Shown in pieces: positions 45,207-53,339 of a DNA stretch of 64,000 bases. Position 1 is the stretch's first letter, and every line of letters starts with the position of its first letter. Location of the stretch: contig CAVSBZ010000005.1 in the NCBI GenBank assembly GCA_963726315.1, positions 1,116,001 through 1,180,000 of the forward strand, given 5' to 3'. Position numbers and translations under genes: made by a program. The stretch is from FEB-25 sp963726315 (GTDB lineage: Bacteria > Chloroflexota > Anaerolineae > Anaerolineales > UBA4823). The notes under the pieces were generated by a model. That model was not told where the DNA came from. It made no database searches and saw only the letters and a program-made list of their open reading frames with translations.

Positions 45207-45578
45207 TTAGAACTTCAGGCCGCCTTCGCGGGCACCATCTGCCAGTGCTTTTACACGCCCGATATACTTGTAGCCACCACGGTCAAAGGCAACGACCTGG
45301 ATGCCTTTACCCAGGGCACGTTCTGCCAGGGTTTTCCCGACCAGGCGTGCCTTTTCGGATTGCTTGAGACCTTTTACCTGCTCACGGAGAGCTGGGTCAA
45401 TGGTGGAAGCGGATACCAGGGTGTTTCCAGCTACGTCATCGATTACCTGGGCGTAAATCCCGTTTGAGCTGCGAAACACACTCAAGCGTGGGCGTGCCGG
45501 GGTGCCAAAAATATCCTGGCGAACGCGCGTATGACGCCGGGTGCGTGCTGCAGAACGTGTTTTATTAGAGCTTGCCAT
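45207..45578 (-). CDS. rplR: 50S ribosomal protein L18
   Basis: 123 residues. RRHTRVRQDIFGTPARPRLS and VFRSSNGIYAQVIDD, then LVGKTLAERALGKGIQ and FDRGGYKYIGRVKALADGAR, are typical. It binds 5S rRNA in the central protuberance along with L5. It starts 4 bp after rplF. Confidence 0.98.
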   Translation of the reverse strand: MASSNKTRSAARTRRHTRVRQDIFGTPARPRLSVFRSSNGIYAQVIDDVAGNTLVSASTIDPALREQVKGLKQSEKARLVGKTLAERALGKGIQVVAFDRGGYKYIGRVKALADGAREGGLKF

Positions 45579-45582
45579 AATA

Positions 45583-46125
45583 TTATCCCTTACCCGATTT
45601 ACCAGCCTTACGGCGGATCTTTTCTTCTAAATATTTGATACCTTTACCCAGGTAGGGTTCAGGAGGGCGTTGTTTTCGAATAAAATCTGCCATCTGACCC
45701 ACTTGTTGCTTATCAGGACCTAATACCTTGATCTGGCGGCTCTTCGGATCGGTTTCAAATGTAATCCCGTCAGGCGGCTCGACGACGATCGGATGAGAAT
45801 AGCCCAGGTTGAGGATTAAATTCTTTCCCTGTACTTCAGCTCGATAACCGACACCGTTGATTTCCAATATACGCTGAAAACCAGTGCTCACACCTGTTAC
45901 CATGTTATGAATGAGGGCACGTGTGGTACCGTGGAGAGCACGGTGAGTGGCATCATCGGAAGGGCGCTTGACATTGATAACGCCATTCTCCAGGGCGAAT
46001 GAAATTTCCCGTGAGAAGGTGTACTCAAGGGCACCTTTGGGTCCCTTTACCTTGAGATTTGTTCCATCAATGGTCACTTCCACATGAGCAGGGACCACGA
46101 CGGGTAAACGACCAATTCTGGACAT
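45583..46125 (-). CDS. rplF: 50S ribosomal protein L6
   Basis: 180 residues, two related alpha/beta domains. Seen: SRIGRLPVVVPAHVEVTIDG at the N-terminus, LHGTTRALIHNMVTGVSTGF in the linker, and the C-terminal RNA-binding segment EPYLGKGIKYLEEKIRRKAG. It is near the factor-binding site of the 50S subunit. Confidence 0.98.
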   Translation of the reverse strand: MSRIGRLPVVVPAHVEVTIDGTNLKVKGPKGALEYTFSREISFALENGVINVKRPSDDATHRALHGTTRALIHNMVTGVSTGFQRILEINGVGYRAEVQGKNLILNLGYSHPIVVEPPDGITFETDPKSRQIKVLGPDKQQVGQMADFIRKQRPPEPYLGKGIKYLEEKIRRKAGKSGKG

Positions 46126-46134
46126 AGCGACTCC

Positions 46135-46551
46135 TTACCAGACCTTGCACAGGATCTCGCCACCCACACCAAGCTGGCGGGCGCGCTGACCGGTCATAAT
46201 ACCTTTAGGTGTGGAGATAATCGCGACACCCATCCCCGAAAGTACCCAGGGGATCTCCTGCTTGCCGGCGTATACGCGGCCTCCAGGGCGGCTGATGCGC
46301 TCCAGACCGGTGATGACGGCACGACGTTCGCGCCGTTCGCCGACGTATTTCAACCGGATCCGCAGGACCTTTTGTGCAGGTCGCTTGCTATCTTCAACAA
46401 TTTCATACCCACTGATGTAGCCTTCGTCTTTTAAAATCTGCGCAATGGCCGATTTCATTTTCGAATTCGGTAAAGCTACAGTGGTATGTTCTGCCATCAC
46501 GGCATTTCGAATCCGTGTGAGCATATCAGAGATTGGATCTGAAACAGACAT
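46135..46551 (-). CDS. rpsH: 30S ribosomal protein S8
   Basis: 138 residues. SVSDPISDMLTRIRNAVMAE and the C-terminal STPKGIMTGQRARQLGVGGE are conserved; the ending EILCKVW is typical. S8 binds the central 16S domain and, in E. coli, represses the spc operon by binding near rplE. Whether that holds here is unknown. Confidence 0.98.
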   Translation of the reverse strand: MSVSDPISDMLTRIRNAVMAEHTTVALPNSKMKSAIAQILKDEGYISGYEIVEDSKRPAQKVLRIRLKYVGERRERRAVITGLERISRPGGRVYAGKQEIPWVLSGMGVAIISTPKGIMTGQRARQLGVGGEILCKVW

Positions 46552-46569
46552 GTTCTTCTCCTCCGCCCG

Positions 46570-46752
46570 TTACCAGGATGACTTCACAACGCCAGGGATT
46601 TTGCCTTCAAGTGCCTGCTCGCGAAAACAGATACGGCACATCCCAAACCGGCGGATATAACCACGTGGTCTACCACATAATTTGCAGCGATTGCGCACAC
46701 GAGTGGGATATTTCCGGCGCATCTCACGGTATTTCATGCAGGTTTTCGCCAT
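46570..46752 (-). CDS. rpsN: 30S ribosomal protein S14, type Z (zinc)
   Basis: 60 residues, the short zinc-binding form. The ligands are C-x2-C in NRCKLCGRPRGYIRR and C-x2-C in FGMCRICFREQA. The end is GKIPGVVKSSW. Its ATG overlaps the rplE stop by one base (TAATG). Confidence 0.97.
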   Translation of the reverse strand: MAKTCMKYREMRRKYPTRVRNRCKLCGRPRGYIRRFGMCRICFREQALEGKIPGVVKSSW

Positions 46753-47309
46753 TAGATACCTTCCTTCCGAAACGGCATTCCGAGCATTTGAAGCAGCTGC
46801 CTGGATTCATCGTCATTGCGGGCAGTTGTGATGATGGAAACTTCCAGACCGCGTAATTTATCAATTTTGTCGTACTCAATCTCCGGGAAGACCAGCTGTT
46901 CGCGTAGACCCAGGGTGTAATTACCTCGCCCGTCAAACGCGTTGGGGGAGATGCCACGGAAATCACGCACACGAGGCAGAGCAATGTTCATCAAGCGGTC
47001 AAGAAATGACCACATCCGTTCGCCGCGTAGAGTCACTTTGACACCAATCTGCCGACCTTCACGCAGTTTGAAGTTAGCGATGCTTTTCTTGGCTTTGGTA
47101 ATGATCGGCTTTTGACCAGTGATCAACGTCAGGTCTGCAACCGCAGCTTCGAGCGCCTTGGCATTATCAGCAACCACGTCTTTTCCGACACCAATGTTTA
47201 CCACTACCTTGGTGATGCGGGGGATCTGCATGACGTTGTCAGTGCCAATCGCCAGCTCGAGGGCTGGGGCAATTTCCTTTTGATATCTTTCTTTCAAATA
47301 ATGGGTCAT
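46752..47309 (-). CDS. rplE: 50S ribosomal protein L5
   Basis: 185 residues. Binds 5S rRNA. PRITKVVVNIGVGKDVVADN, TGQKPIITKAKKSIANFKLR, RGERMWSFLDRLMNIALPRV and FPEIEYDKIDKLRGLEVSI are characteristic. The ATG at 47309 fits the GGAG seven bases upstream better than an ATG two codons earlier. Confidence 0.98.
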   Translation of the reverse strand: MTHYLKERYQKEIAPALELAIGTDNVMQIPRITKVVVNIGVGKDVVADNAKALEAAVADLTLITGQKPIITKAKKSIANFKLREGRQIGVKVTLRGERMWSFLDRLMNIALPRVRDFRGISPNAFDGRGNYTLGLREQLVFPEIEYDKIDKLRGLEVSIITTARNDDESRQLLQMLGMPFRKEGI

Positions 47310-47330
47310 CGTCATACTCCAGATGGGTGA

Positions 47331-47660
47331 TTATTCAATCACCGCACCACAGTTCTTGCAAATACGCTGGCTTTCGTCATCTTCCCGCTGTATACCCACA
47401 CGAACGGGGTTATCACACTTGGGGCAGACCAACATGACATTACCAATGGCTAGGGGACCTTCAAATTCAATGATTCCAGGTTTGATGGTGCGACCTTGCG
47501 ACTGGACCTGCTTCTGATGCTTCTTGCGCAGGTTGATGCCAGCGATGGTTACCTTGCCTTCGTCAGGCATTACCTTGATCACTTTGCCGCGTCTTCCCTT
47601 GTCAGCTTTACGTCCGCTGATCACTTCGACCAGATCGTCTTTCCGAATTTTTACTCTCAC
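47331..47660 (-). CDS. rplX: 50S ribosomal protein L24 with C-terminal zinc-ribbon-like motif
   Basis: 109 residues. The KOW motif region DDLVEVISGRKADKGRRGKV initiates 50S assembly. The last 40 residues hold two Cys pairs, CPKC and CKNC, in VCPKCDNPVRVG and RICKNCGAVIE, spaced like a zinc ribbon; the E. coli protein lacks this. GTG start with GGAG upstream. Confidence 0.97.
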   Translation of the reverse strand: MRVKIRKDDLVEVISGRKADKGRRGKVIKVMPDEGKVTIAGINLRKKHQKQVQSQGRTIKPGIIEFEGPLAIGNVMLVCPKCDNPVRVGIQREDDESQRICKNCGAVIE

Positions 47661-47684
47661 AGCATATACTCCTGCACCATCCTG

Positions 47685-48053
47685 CTATAGAACCTCTGGT
47701 GCTAATGATACGATTCTCATAAATCCTTTTTCACGCAGCTCACGTGCAACCGGGCCGAATATACGGGTACCCTTGGGTTCCTGCCCATCGCCTAATATGA
47801 CTGCCGCATTGTCATCGAAGCGGATATAGGAACCATCATCACGGCGCCATTCCTTGGCACAACGGACGATGACCGCTTTAACGACTTCGCTTTTCTTAAC
47901 ACTGCCCTGGGGGGATGCTTCCTGAATGGCACCAACCACGATATCTCCCACACGACCGTAGCGCCGCCTAGAGCCACCCATCACATGGATGACCAACAGA
48001 GAGCGCCCACCTGTATTATCCGCCACTTTTACCACTGATTCTTGTTGGATCAT
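47685..48053 (-). CDS. rplN: 50S ribosomal protein L14
   Basis: 122 residues, nearly the same as E. coli (123). MIQQESVVKVADNTGGRSLL at the start, RRYGRVGDIVVGAIQEASP, VKAVIVRCAKEWRRDDGSYI, and the end FMRIVSLAPEVL. GAGG lies about 7 bases before ATG 48053; an upstream in-frame extension overlaps rpsQ and has no homology. Confidence 0.97.
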   Translation of the reverse strand: MIQQESVVKVADNTGGRSLLVIHVMGGSRRRYGRVGDIVVGAIQEASPQGSVKKSEVVKAVIVRCAKEWRRDDGSYIRFDDNAAVILGDGQEPKGTRIFGPVARELREKGFMRIVSLAPEVL

Positions 48054-48055
48054 GG

Positions 48056-48328
48056 TTACGCCTCCGCGACTTCCTCTACCCTGGCGACCGAGTGCCGCAG
48101 GACTTCTTCGACAACCCAACACACGTTCTTGGAGATAGGGCGACTTTCGACAATTTGTACCTGGTCTCCAACCTGGCAGCCCAGTTCATCGTGAGCCATC
48201 AGACGCTTGCGGCTGTTGACCACTTTTTTATACAGGGGGTGACGGTATGTCCGTGTGATTTCCACCACCACTGTTTTCTGCATGGCGTTGCTTGTTACAA
48301 AACCAATGATTCGTCGGCGATTATTCAT
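48056..48328 (-). CDS. rpsQ: 30S ribosomal protein S17
   Basis: 90 residues. RRRIIGFVTSNAMQKTVVVE and HPLYKKVVNSRKRLMAHDEL are family signatures of this OB-fold protein. AGGAG immediately upstream fixes ATG 48328, so it overlaps rpmC by 8 bp. Confidence 0.97.
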   Translation of the reverse strand: MNNRRRIIGFVTSNAMQKTVVVEITRTYRHPLYKKVVNSRKRLMAHDELGCQVGDQVQIVESRPISKNVCWVVEEVLRHSVARVEEVAEA

Positions 48329-48536
48329 TGTTCTCCTCGCTTTCAGGATTTCGCTGGCGCTCATTTAATACCGATGCCAAGCGGGCGATGGTGCGTCTTG
48401 TCTGGCGCAGGCGGGTAAAGTCGCTAAGCTCACCAGAAGACATCTGGAAACGTAATTTCATCAGCTCTTCCTTGGTATCGTTGAGCTTGGCTTCGATAGC
48501 ATCAGTCGATAAAGCACGTACCTCGTGGATTTTCAT
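48321..48536 (-). CDS. rpmC: 50S ribosomal protein L29
   Basis: 71 residues. Two-helix protein at the exit tunnel: KIHEVRALSTDAIEAKLND, LKEELMKLRFQ-like segment KEELMKLRFQMSSGEL and RQTRRTIARLASVLNER. Overlaps both rpsQ (8 bp) and rplP (4 bp). Confidence 0.97.
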   Translation of the reverse strand: MKIHEVRALSTDAIEAKLNDTKEELMKLRFQMSSGELSDFTRLRQTRRTIARLASVLNERQRNPESEENNE

Positions 48537-48967
48537 GCTTCACCTCCGGCGACACGGTCAAGGCGACCAACAACTTTCGTTTTAATCGCCAGCTTGAATT
48601 GTGCCAGACGTAAGGCTGAACGGGCTTCATCCTCAGGTAGACCACCCCCCACCTCGAACATGATACGTCCGGGTTTAACCACCGCCACCCAATATTCAAC
48701 GTTACCTTTACCTTTACCCATACGGGTTTCGGCGGGTTTCTGGGTGTAGGGCTTATCGGGGAAGATGCGGATCCACACCTTGCCGCGGCGTTTCAGGGCA
48801 TGCATAATCGCCCTTCGGGCTGCTTCGATCTGACGCGCGGTGACCCATCCAGGTTCCAAGGCTTGCAGGCCGAAGTCACCAAAGTGAACATCAGCGCCGC
48901 GCAGCTCGGTGCCTTTCATGCGGCCACGCATTTGTTTACGATACTTTACTCTTTTAGGCATGAGCAT
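48533..48967 (-). CDS. rplP: 50S ribosomal protein L16
   Basis: 144 residues. MLMPKRVKYRKQMRGRMKG, GLQALEPGWVTARQIEAARR and KPAETRMGKGKGNVEYWVAV match L16, which organises the A-site tRNA region. The ATG at 48967 starts the conserved segment; an in-frame GTG at 48982 overlapping the rpsC stop is also possible. Confidence 0.97.
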   Translation of the reverse strand: MLMPKRVKYRKQMRGRMKGTELRGADVHFGDFGLQALEPGWVTARQIEAARRAIMHALKRRGKVWIRIFPDKPYTQKPAETRMGKGKGNVEYWVAVVKPGRIMFEVGGGLPEDEARSALRLAQFKLAIKTKVVGRLDRVAGGEA

Positions 48968-48981
48968 GGCAAAAACCCTCA

Positions 48982-49659
48982 CTACTCACTAACGTATACA
49001 CCCTCAGTCGATTCAACTTGTTCCTCGACCGCAGGTAATAATTCACCTTTATAAATCCAAACCTTGACCCCAATGCGACCGTAGGTTGTCAGAGCTTGTG
49101 TTTGGTGATAATCAATATCAGCCCGTAAGGTAGCTCGTGGTACGCGACCTTCACGCATATTCACTACCCGAGCCATTTCTGCACCACTCAACCGACCGGC
49201 AACTTCGACGCGGATACCCTCAGCACCCTGGCGGATGGCCTGTTGGATGGCGCGTTTCATGGCGCGTTGGTAGCTGATGCGGCGTTCAAGCTGTTCGGCA
49301 ATGTTATTGGAGACCAGGTAGGCATCCAGATCCGGGCTTTTGATCTCTTTGATCTCCAAATCGATCTTCTTGCCGACCATGGCTTCCAGATGCTGGCGCA
49401 GGTTTTTAACACTCTCGCCTTTACGCCCGATGAGGACGCCCGGCTTGGCAGTGTTGACAACGATCTTGACTTTTCCGGGGAAGCGTTCGATCTCGATGCG
49501 AGATACACCTGCTCGAGCGGCTTCTTTACGCACCAGGTCACGCAAGGCGAAGTCTTGATGCAGCTGCTCGACATATTCACGACCTTCAGCGTACCAACGA
49601 CCTTCCCAGGTCTTGTTGATCTTAAGGCGAAAACCAATTGGATTTACTTTTCGACCCAT
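48982..49659 (-). CDS. rpsC: 30S ribosomal protein S3
   Basis: 225 residues. GRKVNPIGFRLKINKTWEGR at the start; KH-domain loop VLIGRKGESVKNLRQHLE; C-terminal domain with GAEGIRVEVAGRLSGAEMAR and KVWIYKGELLPAVEE. S3 lies at the mRNA entry tunnel with helicase activity. Confidence 0.98.
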   Translation of the reverse strand: MGRKVNPIGFRLKINKTWEGRWYAEGREYVEQLHQDFALRDLVRKEAARAGVSRIEIERFPGKVKIVVNTAKPGVLIGRKGESVKNLRQHLEAMVGKKIDLEIKEIKSPDLDAYLVSNNIAEQLERRISYQRAMKRAIQQAIRQGAEGIRVEVAGRLSGAEMARVVNMREGRVPRATLRADIDYHQTQALTTYGRIGVKVWIYKGELLPAVEEQVESTEGVYVSE

Positions 49660-49667
49660 AAAAGCTC

Positions 49668-50018
49668 CTACTTTCCTTCCCGTTCACGAAGAATAACGGT
49701 TAAGTGAGACGAGCGTCTTAACCATGGCATGAACCTGCCACGAGCACCAAAACGCCGCCATTTGCGGGTGGTAGCTTCATCAGCATAAATACGGTAGACG
49801 AAGAGATCATCTCGGCTGACGCCAAAATTTTCTTCGGCGTTGGCAACGGCTGAAGCAAGTAATTTTGAAACAGGCTTGGCCGCATAGTTGGGCATAAACT
49901 TCAGCAGCGTCATTGCCTGTACGACATCCTTACCTCTGACCACATCAACCACCAGCCGTGCTTTTTGAGCCGAGATAGGGGTATCGAGTGCCTGTGCGCG
50001 AATATCATGGGAAGCCAT
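49668..50018 (-). CDS. rplV: 50S ribosomal protein L22
   Basis: 116 residues. SAQKARLVVDVVRGKDVVQA, AVANAEENFGVSRDDLFVYR and the beta-hairpin that lines the exit tunnel (RKWRRFGARGRFMPWLRRSS). It ends 8 bp before rpsC. Confidence 0.98.
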   Translation of the reverse strand: MASHDIRAQALDTPISAQKARLVVDVVRGKDVVQAMTLLKFMPNYAAKPVSKLLASAVANAEENFGVSRDDLFVYRIYADEATTRKWRRFGARGRFMPWLRRSSHLTVILREREGK

Positions 50019-50021
50019 GGC

Positions 50022-50306
50022 TTATTCCACCTTCTTCACTTTCTTCTCGGAGGCCACGTGACCTCGGAAGGTCCGGGTGGGGGCAAACTCACCTAGGCGA
50101 TGTCCAACCATATTTTCTGTAATATAGATCGGCACGTGCCTGCGCCCGTCATGGACTGCAACCGTGTGCCCAACCATCTGAGGAAATATCGTGCTTGCAC
50201 GGCTCCAGGTGCGGATTACTTTTTTCTCGCCACGCTCGTTCATAGCTTCAATTTTTTTTAGCAGTTTCGGTGCCACGAAGGGCCCTTTTTTCAGAGATCG
50301 TCCCAT
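50022..50306 (-). CDS. rpsS: 30S ribosomal protein S19
   Basis: 94 residues. GRSLKKGPFVAPKLLKKIEA, IRTWSRASTIFPQMVGHTVA, ENMVGHRLGEFAPTRTFRGH match S19 of the 30S head. Confidence 0.98.
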   Translation of the reverse strand: MGRSLKKGPFVAPKLLKKIEAMNERGEKKVIRTWSRASTIFPQMVGHTVAVHDGRRHVPIYITENMVGHRLGEFAPTRTFRGHVASEKKVKKVE

Positions 50307-50331
50307 ATTCTAGACTCCTGGTTACGATGGA

Positions 50332-51168
50332 CTACCTGCGGCTCTTGCCGCGCCGGCGGATAATATATTGATCCGACAGTTTGTTCCGACGGGTTTTATA
50401 ACCCCGGGTTGGTTTACCCCACGGACTCTTGGGTCCGGGCATACCTGTAGGTTGGCGACCTTCACCACCACCATGGGGGTGATCACGCGGGCTCATGGCG
50501 GTACCACGAACAGTTGGGCGAATACCCATATTGCGCTTCCGACCGGCTTTACCGAGCTTGATATTACTGTGATCCAGGTTTCCTACCTGCCCGATGGTGG
50601 CGTAGCAGGTCTGGCGGATAAGGCGTACTTCACCGGAAGGCATACGGATCTGAGCAAAATCGCCTTCCTTGGCTAACAATTGGGCTGCGCCACCTGCAGA
50701 GCGCACCAGCTGGCCTCCACGACCCTCTTTCAGCTCGAGGTTATGGATCAATGTACCCACCGGGATATTGGAAATGGGCAGGCAGTTCCCCGGTCTGACT
50801 TCTGCGGTCGGTCCAGACATCACCGAATCACCCACTTTTAGATCGACTGGGGCGACAATATAGCGTTTCTCACCATCGGTGTAGAACAGAAGTGCCAGGC
50901 GGGCAGTGCGACCGGGATCATATTCAATCGCTGAAACTTTCGCCAGAATACCGTGTTTTTCACGCTTAAAGTCCACGATACGGATGTGCCTGCGGCTGCC
51001 GCCACCACGATGGCGGACGGAGATACGCCCGGTTGTATCGCGACCGGCATGTTTGTGGTTATCGACGATCAAAGAGCGTTCAGGTTTGCTCTTGGTGATT
51101 TCTTCAAATGTGTATCCGGTCATTCCACGCAAGGACGGAGTTACCGGCTTATATTTCTTTACGGCCAT
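50332..51168 (-). CDS. rplB: 50S ribosomal protein L2
   Basis: 278 residues. RHRGGGSRRHIRIVDFKREK, GRKRNMGIRPTVRGTAMSPR and the peptidyl-transferase-near loop DHPHGGGEGRQPTGMP, whose His is functionally important, are all present. Its ATG overlaps the rplW stop by one base (TAATG). Confidence 0.98.
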   Translation of the reverse strand: MAVKKYKPVTPSLRGMTGYTFEEITKSKPERSLIVDNHKHAGRDTTGRISVRHRGGGSRRHIRIVDFKREKHGILAKVSAIEYDPGRTARLALLFYTDGEKRYIVAPVDLKVGDSVMSGPTAEVRPGNCLPISNIPVGTLIHNLELKEGRGGQLVRSAGGAAQLLAKEGDFAQIRMPSGEVRLIRQTCYATIGQVGNLDHSNIKLGKAGRKRNMGIRPTVRGTAMSPRDHPHGGGEGRQPTGMPGPKSPWGKPTRGYKTRRNKLSDQYIIRRRGKSRR

Positions 51169-51470
51169 TACTTAACTCCTTCAAATATGTCGATCGTGTC
51201 GCCCACCGCCAGCGTGACGATGGCTTTCTTATACCCACTGCGGCGGACCATGAGACGGCGGCTTTTCGGGCGACGAGTACGCTTCGGAGGCACGTTGATT
51301 AAATTAACCCGGACAACACTCACGTCGAAGAGAGTTTCAATTGCGTCTTTTATCAGACCTTTATTCGCATCTGAGGTTACTTCAAACGTGTATTGGTGTA
51401 GGTTGGCATTTTGAAAGTTCGATTTCTCGGTGACAATCGGGCGGCGCAGGACATCGTAGATAGTATTCAT
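51168..51470 (-). CDS. rplW: 50S ribosomal protein L23
   Basis: 100 residues, as in E. coli. YDVLRRPIVTEKSNFQNANL, FEVTSDANKGLIKDAIETLF and a basic loop PPKRTRRPKSRRLMVRRSG; L23 docks trigger factor and SRP at the tunnel exit. GGAG before ATG 51470 excludes a 29-residue upstream extension that overlaps rplD. Confidence 0.97.
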   Translation of the reverse strand: MNTIYDVLRRPIVTEKSNFQNANLHQYTFEVTSDANKGLIKDAIETLFDVSVVRVNLINVPPKRTRRPKSRRLMVRRSGYKKAIVTLAVGDTIDIFEGVK

Positions 51471-51483
51471 GATTGACTCCTGT

Positions 51484-52113
51484 CTATCCCAAATGGGCAG
51501 AAATAACATCCAGTGATTGGACCGGCAAGATGATCTTGTCATACAGAAGCAGGTCACGGATGTTCAAATAATTAGCCAGCATTGTCTTGGTCCCGGCCAG
51601 GTTGTTGGCGGAGCGAACAATCGTTTCGTAGGTTGGGTTTTTTGCTGGAATGAGGATAATTGCACTCTCATCACCAACTAGCTTTGCCATTACCTTTGCC
51701 ATGAGTTTAGTTTTTGCTTCGGAAAGGGACAATTCTTCGACGACGACAATTGCTTTTTCGGAAGCCCTGGCAGACAGAGCAGAACGGAGGGCAGCCTGGC
51801 GCATTTTACGCGGCATGGGTATGGTATAGTCACGCGGATGGGGGGTATGAATTTTACCGCCACCAACCCATTGAGCAGACCGGGTTGATCCCTGGCGTGC
51901 CCGACCAGTACCTTTTTGCTTCCAGGGTTTTTTGCCACCACCAGAAACTTCACCCCGGGTTTTCGTGCTGTGTGTACCCAGGCGGGCATTAGCCATCTGG
52001 CGGACGAAAGCCTGGTGCATCAGATCAACGTTTATTGGGGCTTCAAAAATCTGCGCTGGAAGCTCTAGCGTGCGGATTTTCTCACCTTCCATGTTCAAGA
52101 CATCAACTTCCAT
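51484..52113 (-). CDS. rplD: 50S ribosomal protein L4
   Basis: 209 residues. MEVDVLNMEGEKIRTLELPA, the extended tunnel loop GGGKKPWKQKGTGRARQGST and GGGKIHTPHPRDYTIPMPRK. In E. coli L4 represses its own operon. The ATG at 52113 has GGAG nine bases upstream; an in-frame GTG five codons before overlaps it. Confidence 0.97.
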   Translation of the reverse strand: MEVDVLNMEGEKIRTLELPAQIFEAPINVDLMHQAFVRQMANARLGTHSTKTRGEVSGGGKKPWKQKGTGRARQGSTRSAQWVGGGKIHTPHPRDYTIPMPRKMRQAALRSALSARASEKAIVVVEELSLSEAKTKLMAKVMAKLVGDESAIILIPAKNPTYETIVRSANNLAGTKTMLANYLNIRDLLLYDKIILPVQSLDVISAHLG

Positions 52114-52155
52114 AATCTTTTTCTCCACAGTAACGGGGCCAGTGCCGCGATCCGG

Positions 52156-52785
52156 CTACTGCTTCCGAGTTTCCTTAATTTCCACTACGCTGCCCTTAGC
52201 ACCGGGAACAGCACCATTCACAGCGATAAGATTCCGTTCCTTATCGATCAAGACGATCTTGAGGTTCTGGGTGGTTATCTGGCGGTTACCCATATGACCA
52301 GGTCCGCGCGCACCCTTATAGACCCGACCTGGGGTGGTGGTTGAGCCACGCGAACCTGGAGCTCGCTCGCGGTCGGAAGTGCCATGAGTTTTATGATGAC
52401 CTTTGAAATGATAGCGCTTGACACCTCCAGCAAAACCCTTACCTTTGCTGGTGCCGATGATATCGACACTGTCACCAGTTGTAAAAACCTGGTCCACATT
52501 GATCTGATTCCCTTCGGAGACTTCGGGGTTTTTTACACGGAATTCACGTAAGAAACGCAGAGGGGGGAGGGTGTTACGCTTCAGATGACCAAGTTCGCCA
52601 CCGGTGAGGGTTTTCGGTCGTACTTCATAAAAACCCAGCTGGACGGCTGAATAGCCATCTTTTCCAGGTAGACGAACCTGTGTAACGTAACACGGCCCAG
52701 CTTCGATTAAAGTGACCGGGAGTGCCTGGCCTTCAACGAAAATCTGGGTCATGCCAATTTTCTTTCCAATTAGCCCTTTTAACAT
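52156..52785 (-). CDS. rplC: 50S ribosomal protein L3
   Basis: 209 residues, the same as E. coli. LIGKKIGMTQIFVEGQALPV, GTSKGKGFAGGVKRYHFKGH and SRGSTTTPGRVYKGARGPGH; the loop near the peptidyl-transferase centre is intact. AGGAGA precedes the ATG. A long 220-bp interval separates it from rpsJ. Confidence 0.98.
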   Translation of the reverse strand: MLKGLIGKKIGMTQIFVEGQALPVTLIEAGPCYVTQVRLPGKDGYSAVQLGFYEVRPKTLTGGELGHLKRNTLPPLRFLREFRVKNPEVSEGNQINVDQVFTTGDSVDIIGTSKGKGFAGGVKRYHFKGHHKTHGTSDRERAPGSRGSTTTPGRVYKGARGPGHMGNRQITTQNLKIVLIDKERNLIAVNGAVPGAKGSVVEIKETRKQ

Positions 52786-53005
52786 CTCGGTTTTCTCCTA
52801 TCTAATCAATGTTTCGGGACTGTCAGCCTGGGCATGGCTGCATCATCCCTAACCGCAGTGCAGTCAGCAGGTCAACCGTGGAGCATCGGGTTTGTGCGCT
52901 CGCGTATAAGACCGCTCTTACACTGCCACCATCGTGAGGCGGGTGTCAATCCTGAGAGCTAACTGTTAACTTCCCAGGGTACACCCGTCAATGAAGGCGG
53001 TATTT
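52786..53005 (-). promoter_or_regulatory. Structured 220-bp interval between rpsJ and rplC
   Basis: Genes in this block are otherwise separated by less than about 180 bp. Read on the minus strand, the interval folds into at least two stems: CGGGTGT/ACACCCG (52981-52987 with 52940-52946) and an 8-bp stem around GCGG (52916-52923 with 52904-52911). TTGACG at 52991-52986 with TAACAG 17 bp further may be a weak internal promoter. It may be an autoregulatory leader for the rplC genes. Confidence 0.5.
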
Positions 53006-53314
53006 CTAAATCTTTATTTCGATATCCACACCCGCTGGAAGGTTCAGTCGCATCAGCATATCGATGGTCTTGGAATCTGGGTCCAGGACATCGATCAAGC
53101 GGTTATGTGTTCGAATTTCAAAATGCTCGTGTGAATCCTTGTCGATGAATGTCGAGCGCCGAATTGTAAACCTTTCTTTCTTAGTTGGCAAGGGTACAGG
53201 ACCAACAACTCTTGCACCAGTTCTTTCAGCGGTCTCAACGATGCGTTTCGCAGACTGATCTAAAACGCGGTGGTCATATGCCTTCAAACGAATACGGATT
53301 TTTTGTTTAGCCAT
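53006..53314 (-). CDS. rpsJ: 30S ribosomal protein S10
   Basis: 102 residues. KIRIRLKAYDHRVLDQSAKR, GPVPLPTKKERFTIRRSTFI and HFEIRTHNRLIDVLDPDSKT match S10, which also works with NusB in antitermination. ATG 53314 fits AGGAAAA upstream; a longer frame overlaps tuf. Confidence 0.97.
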   Translation of the reverse strand: MAKQKIRIRLKAYDHRVLDQSAKRIVETAERTGARVVGPVPLPTKKERFTIRRSTFIDKDSHEHFEIRTHNRLIDVLDPDSKTIDMLMRLNLPAGVDIEIKI

Positions 53315-53339
53315 TTTTCCTATTCCAATGATTTCCTGA

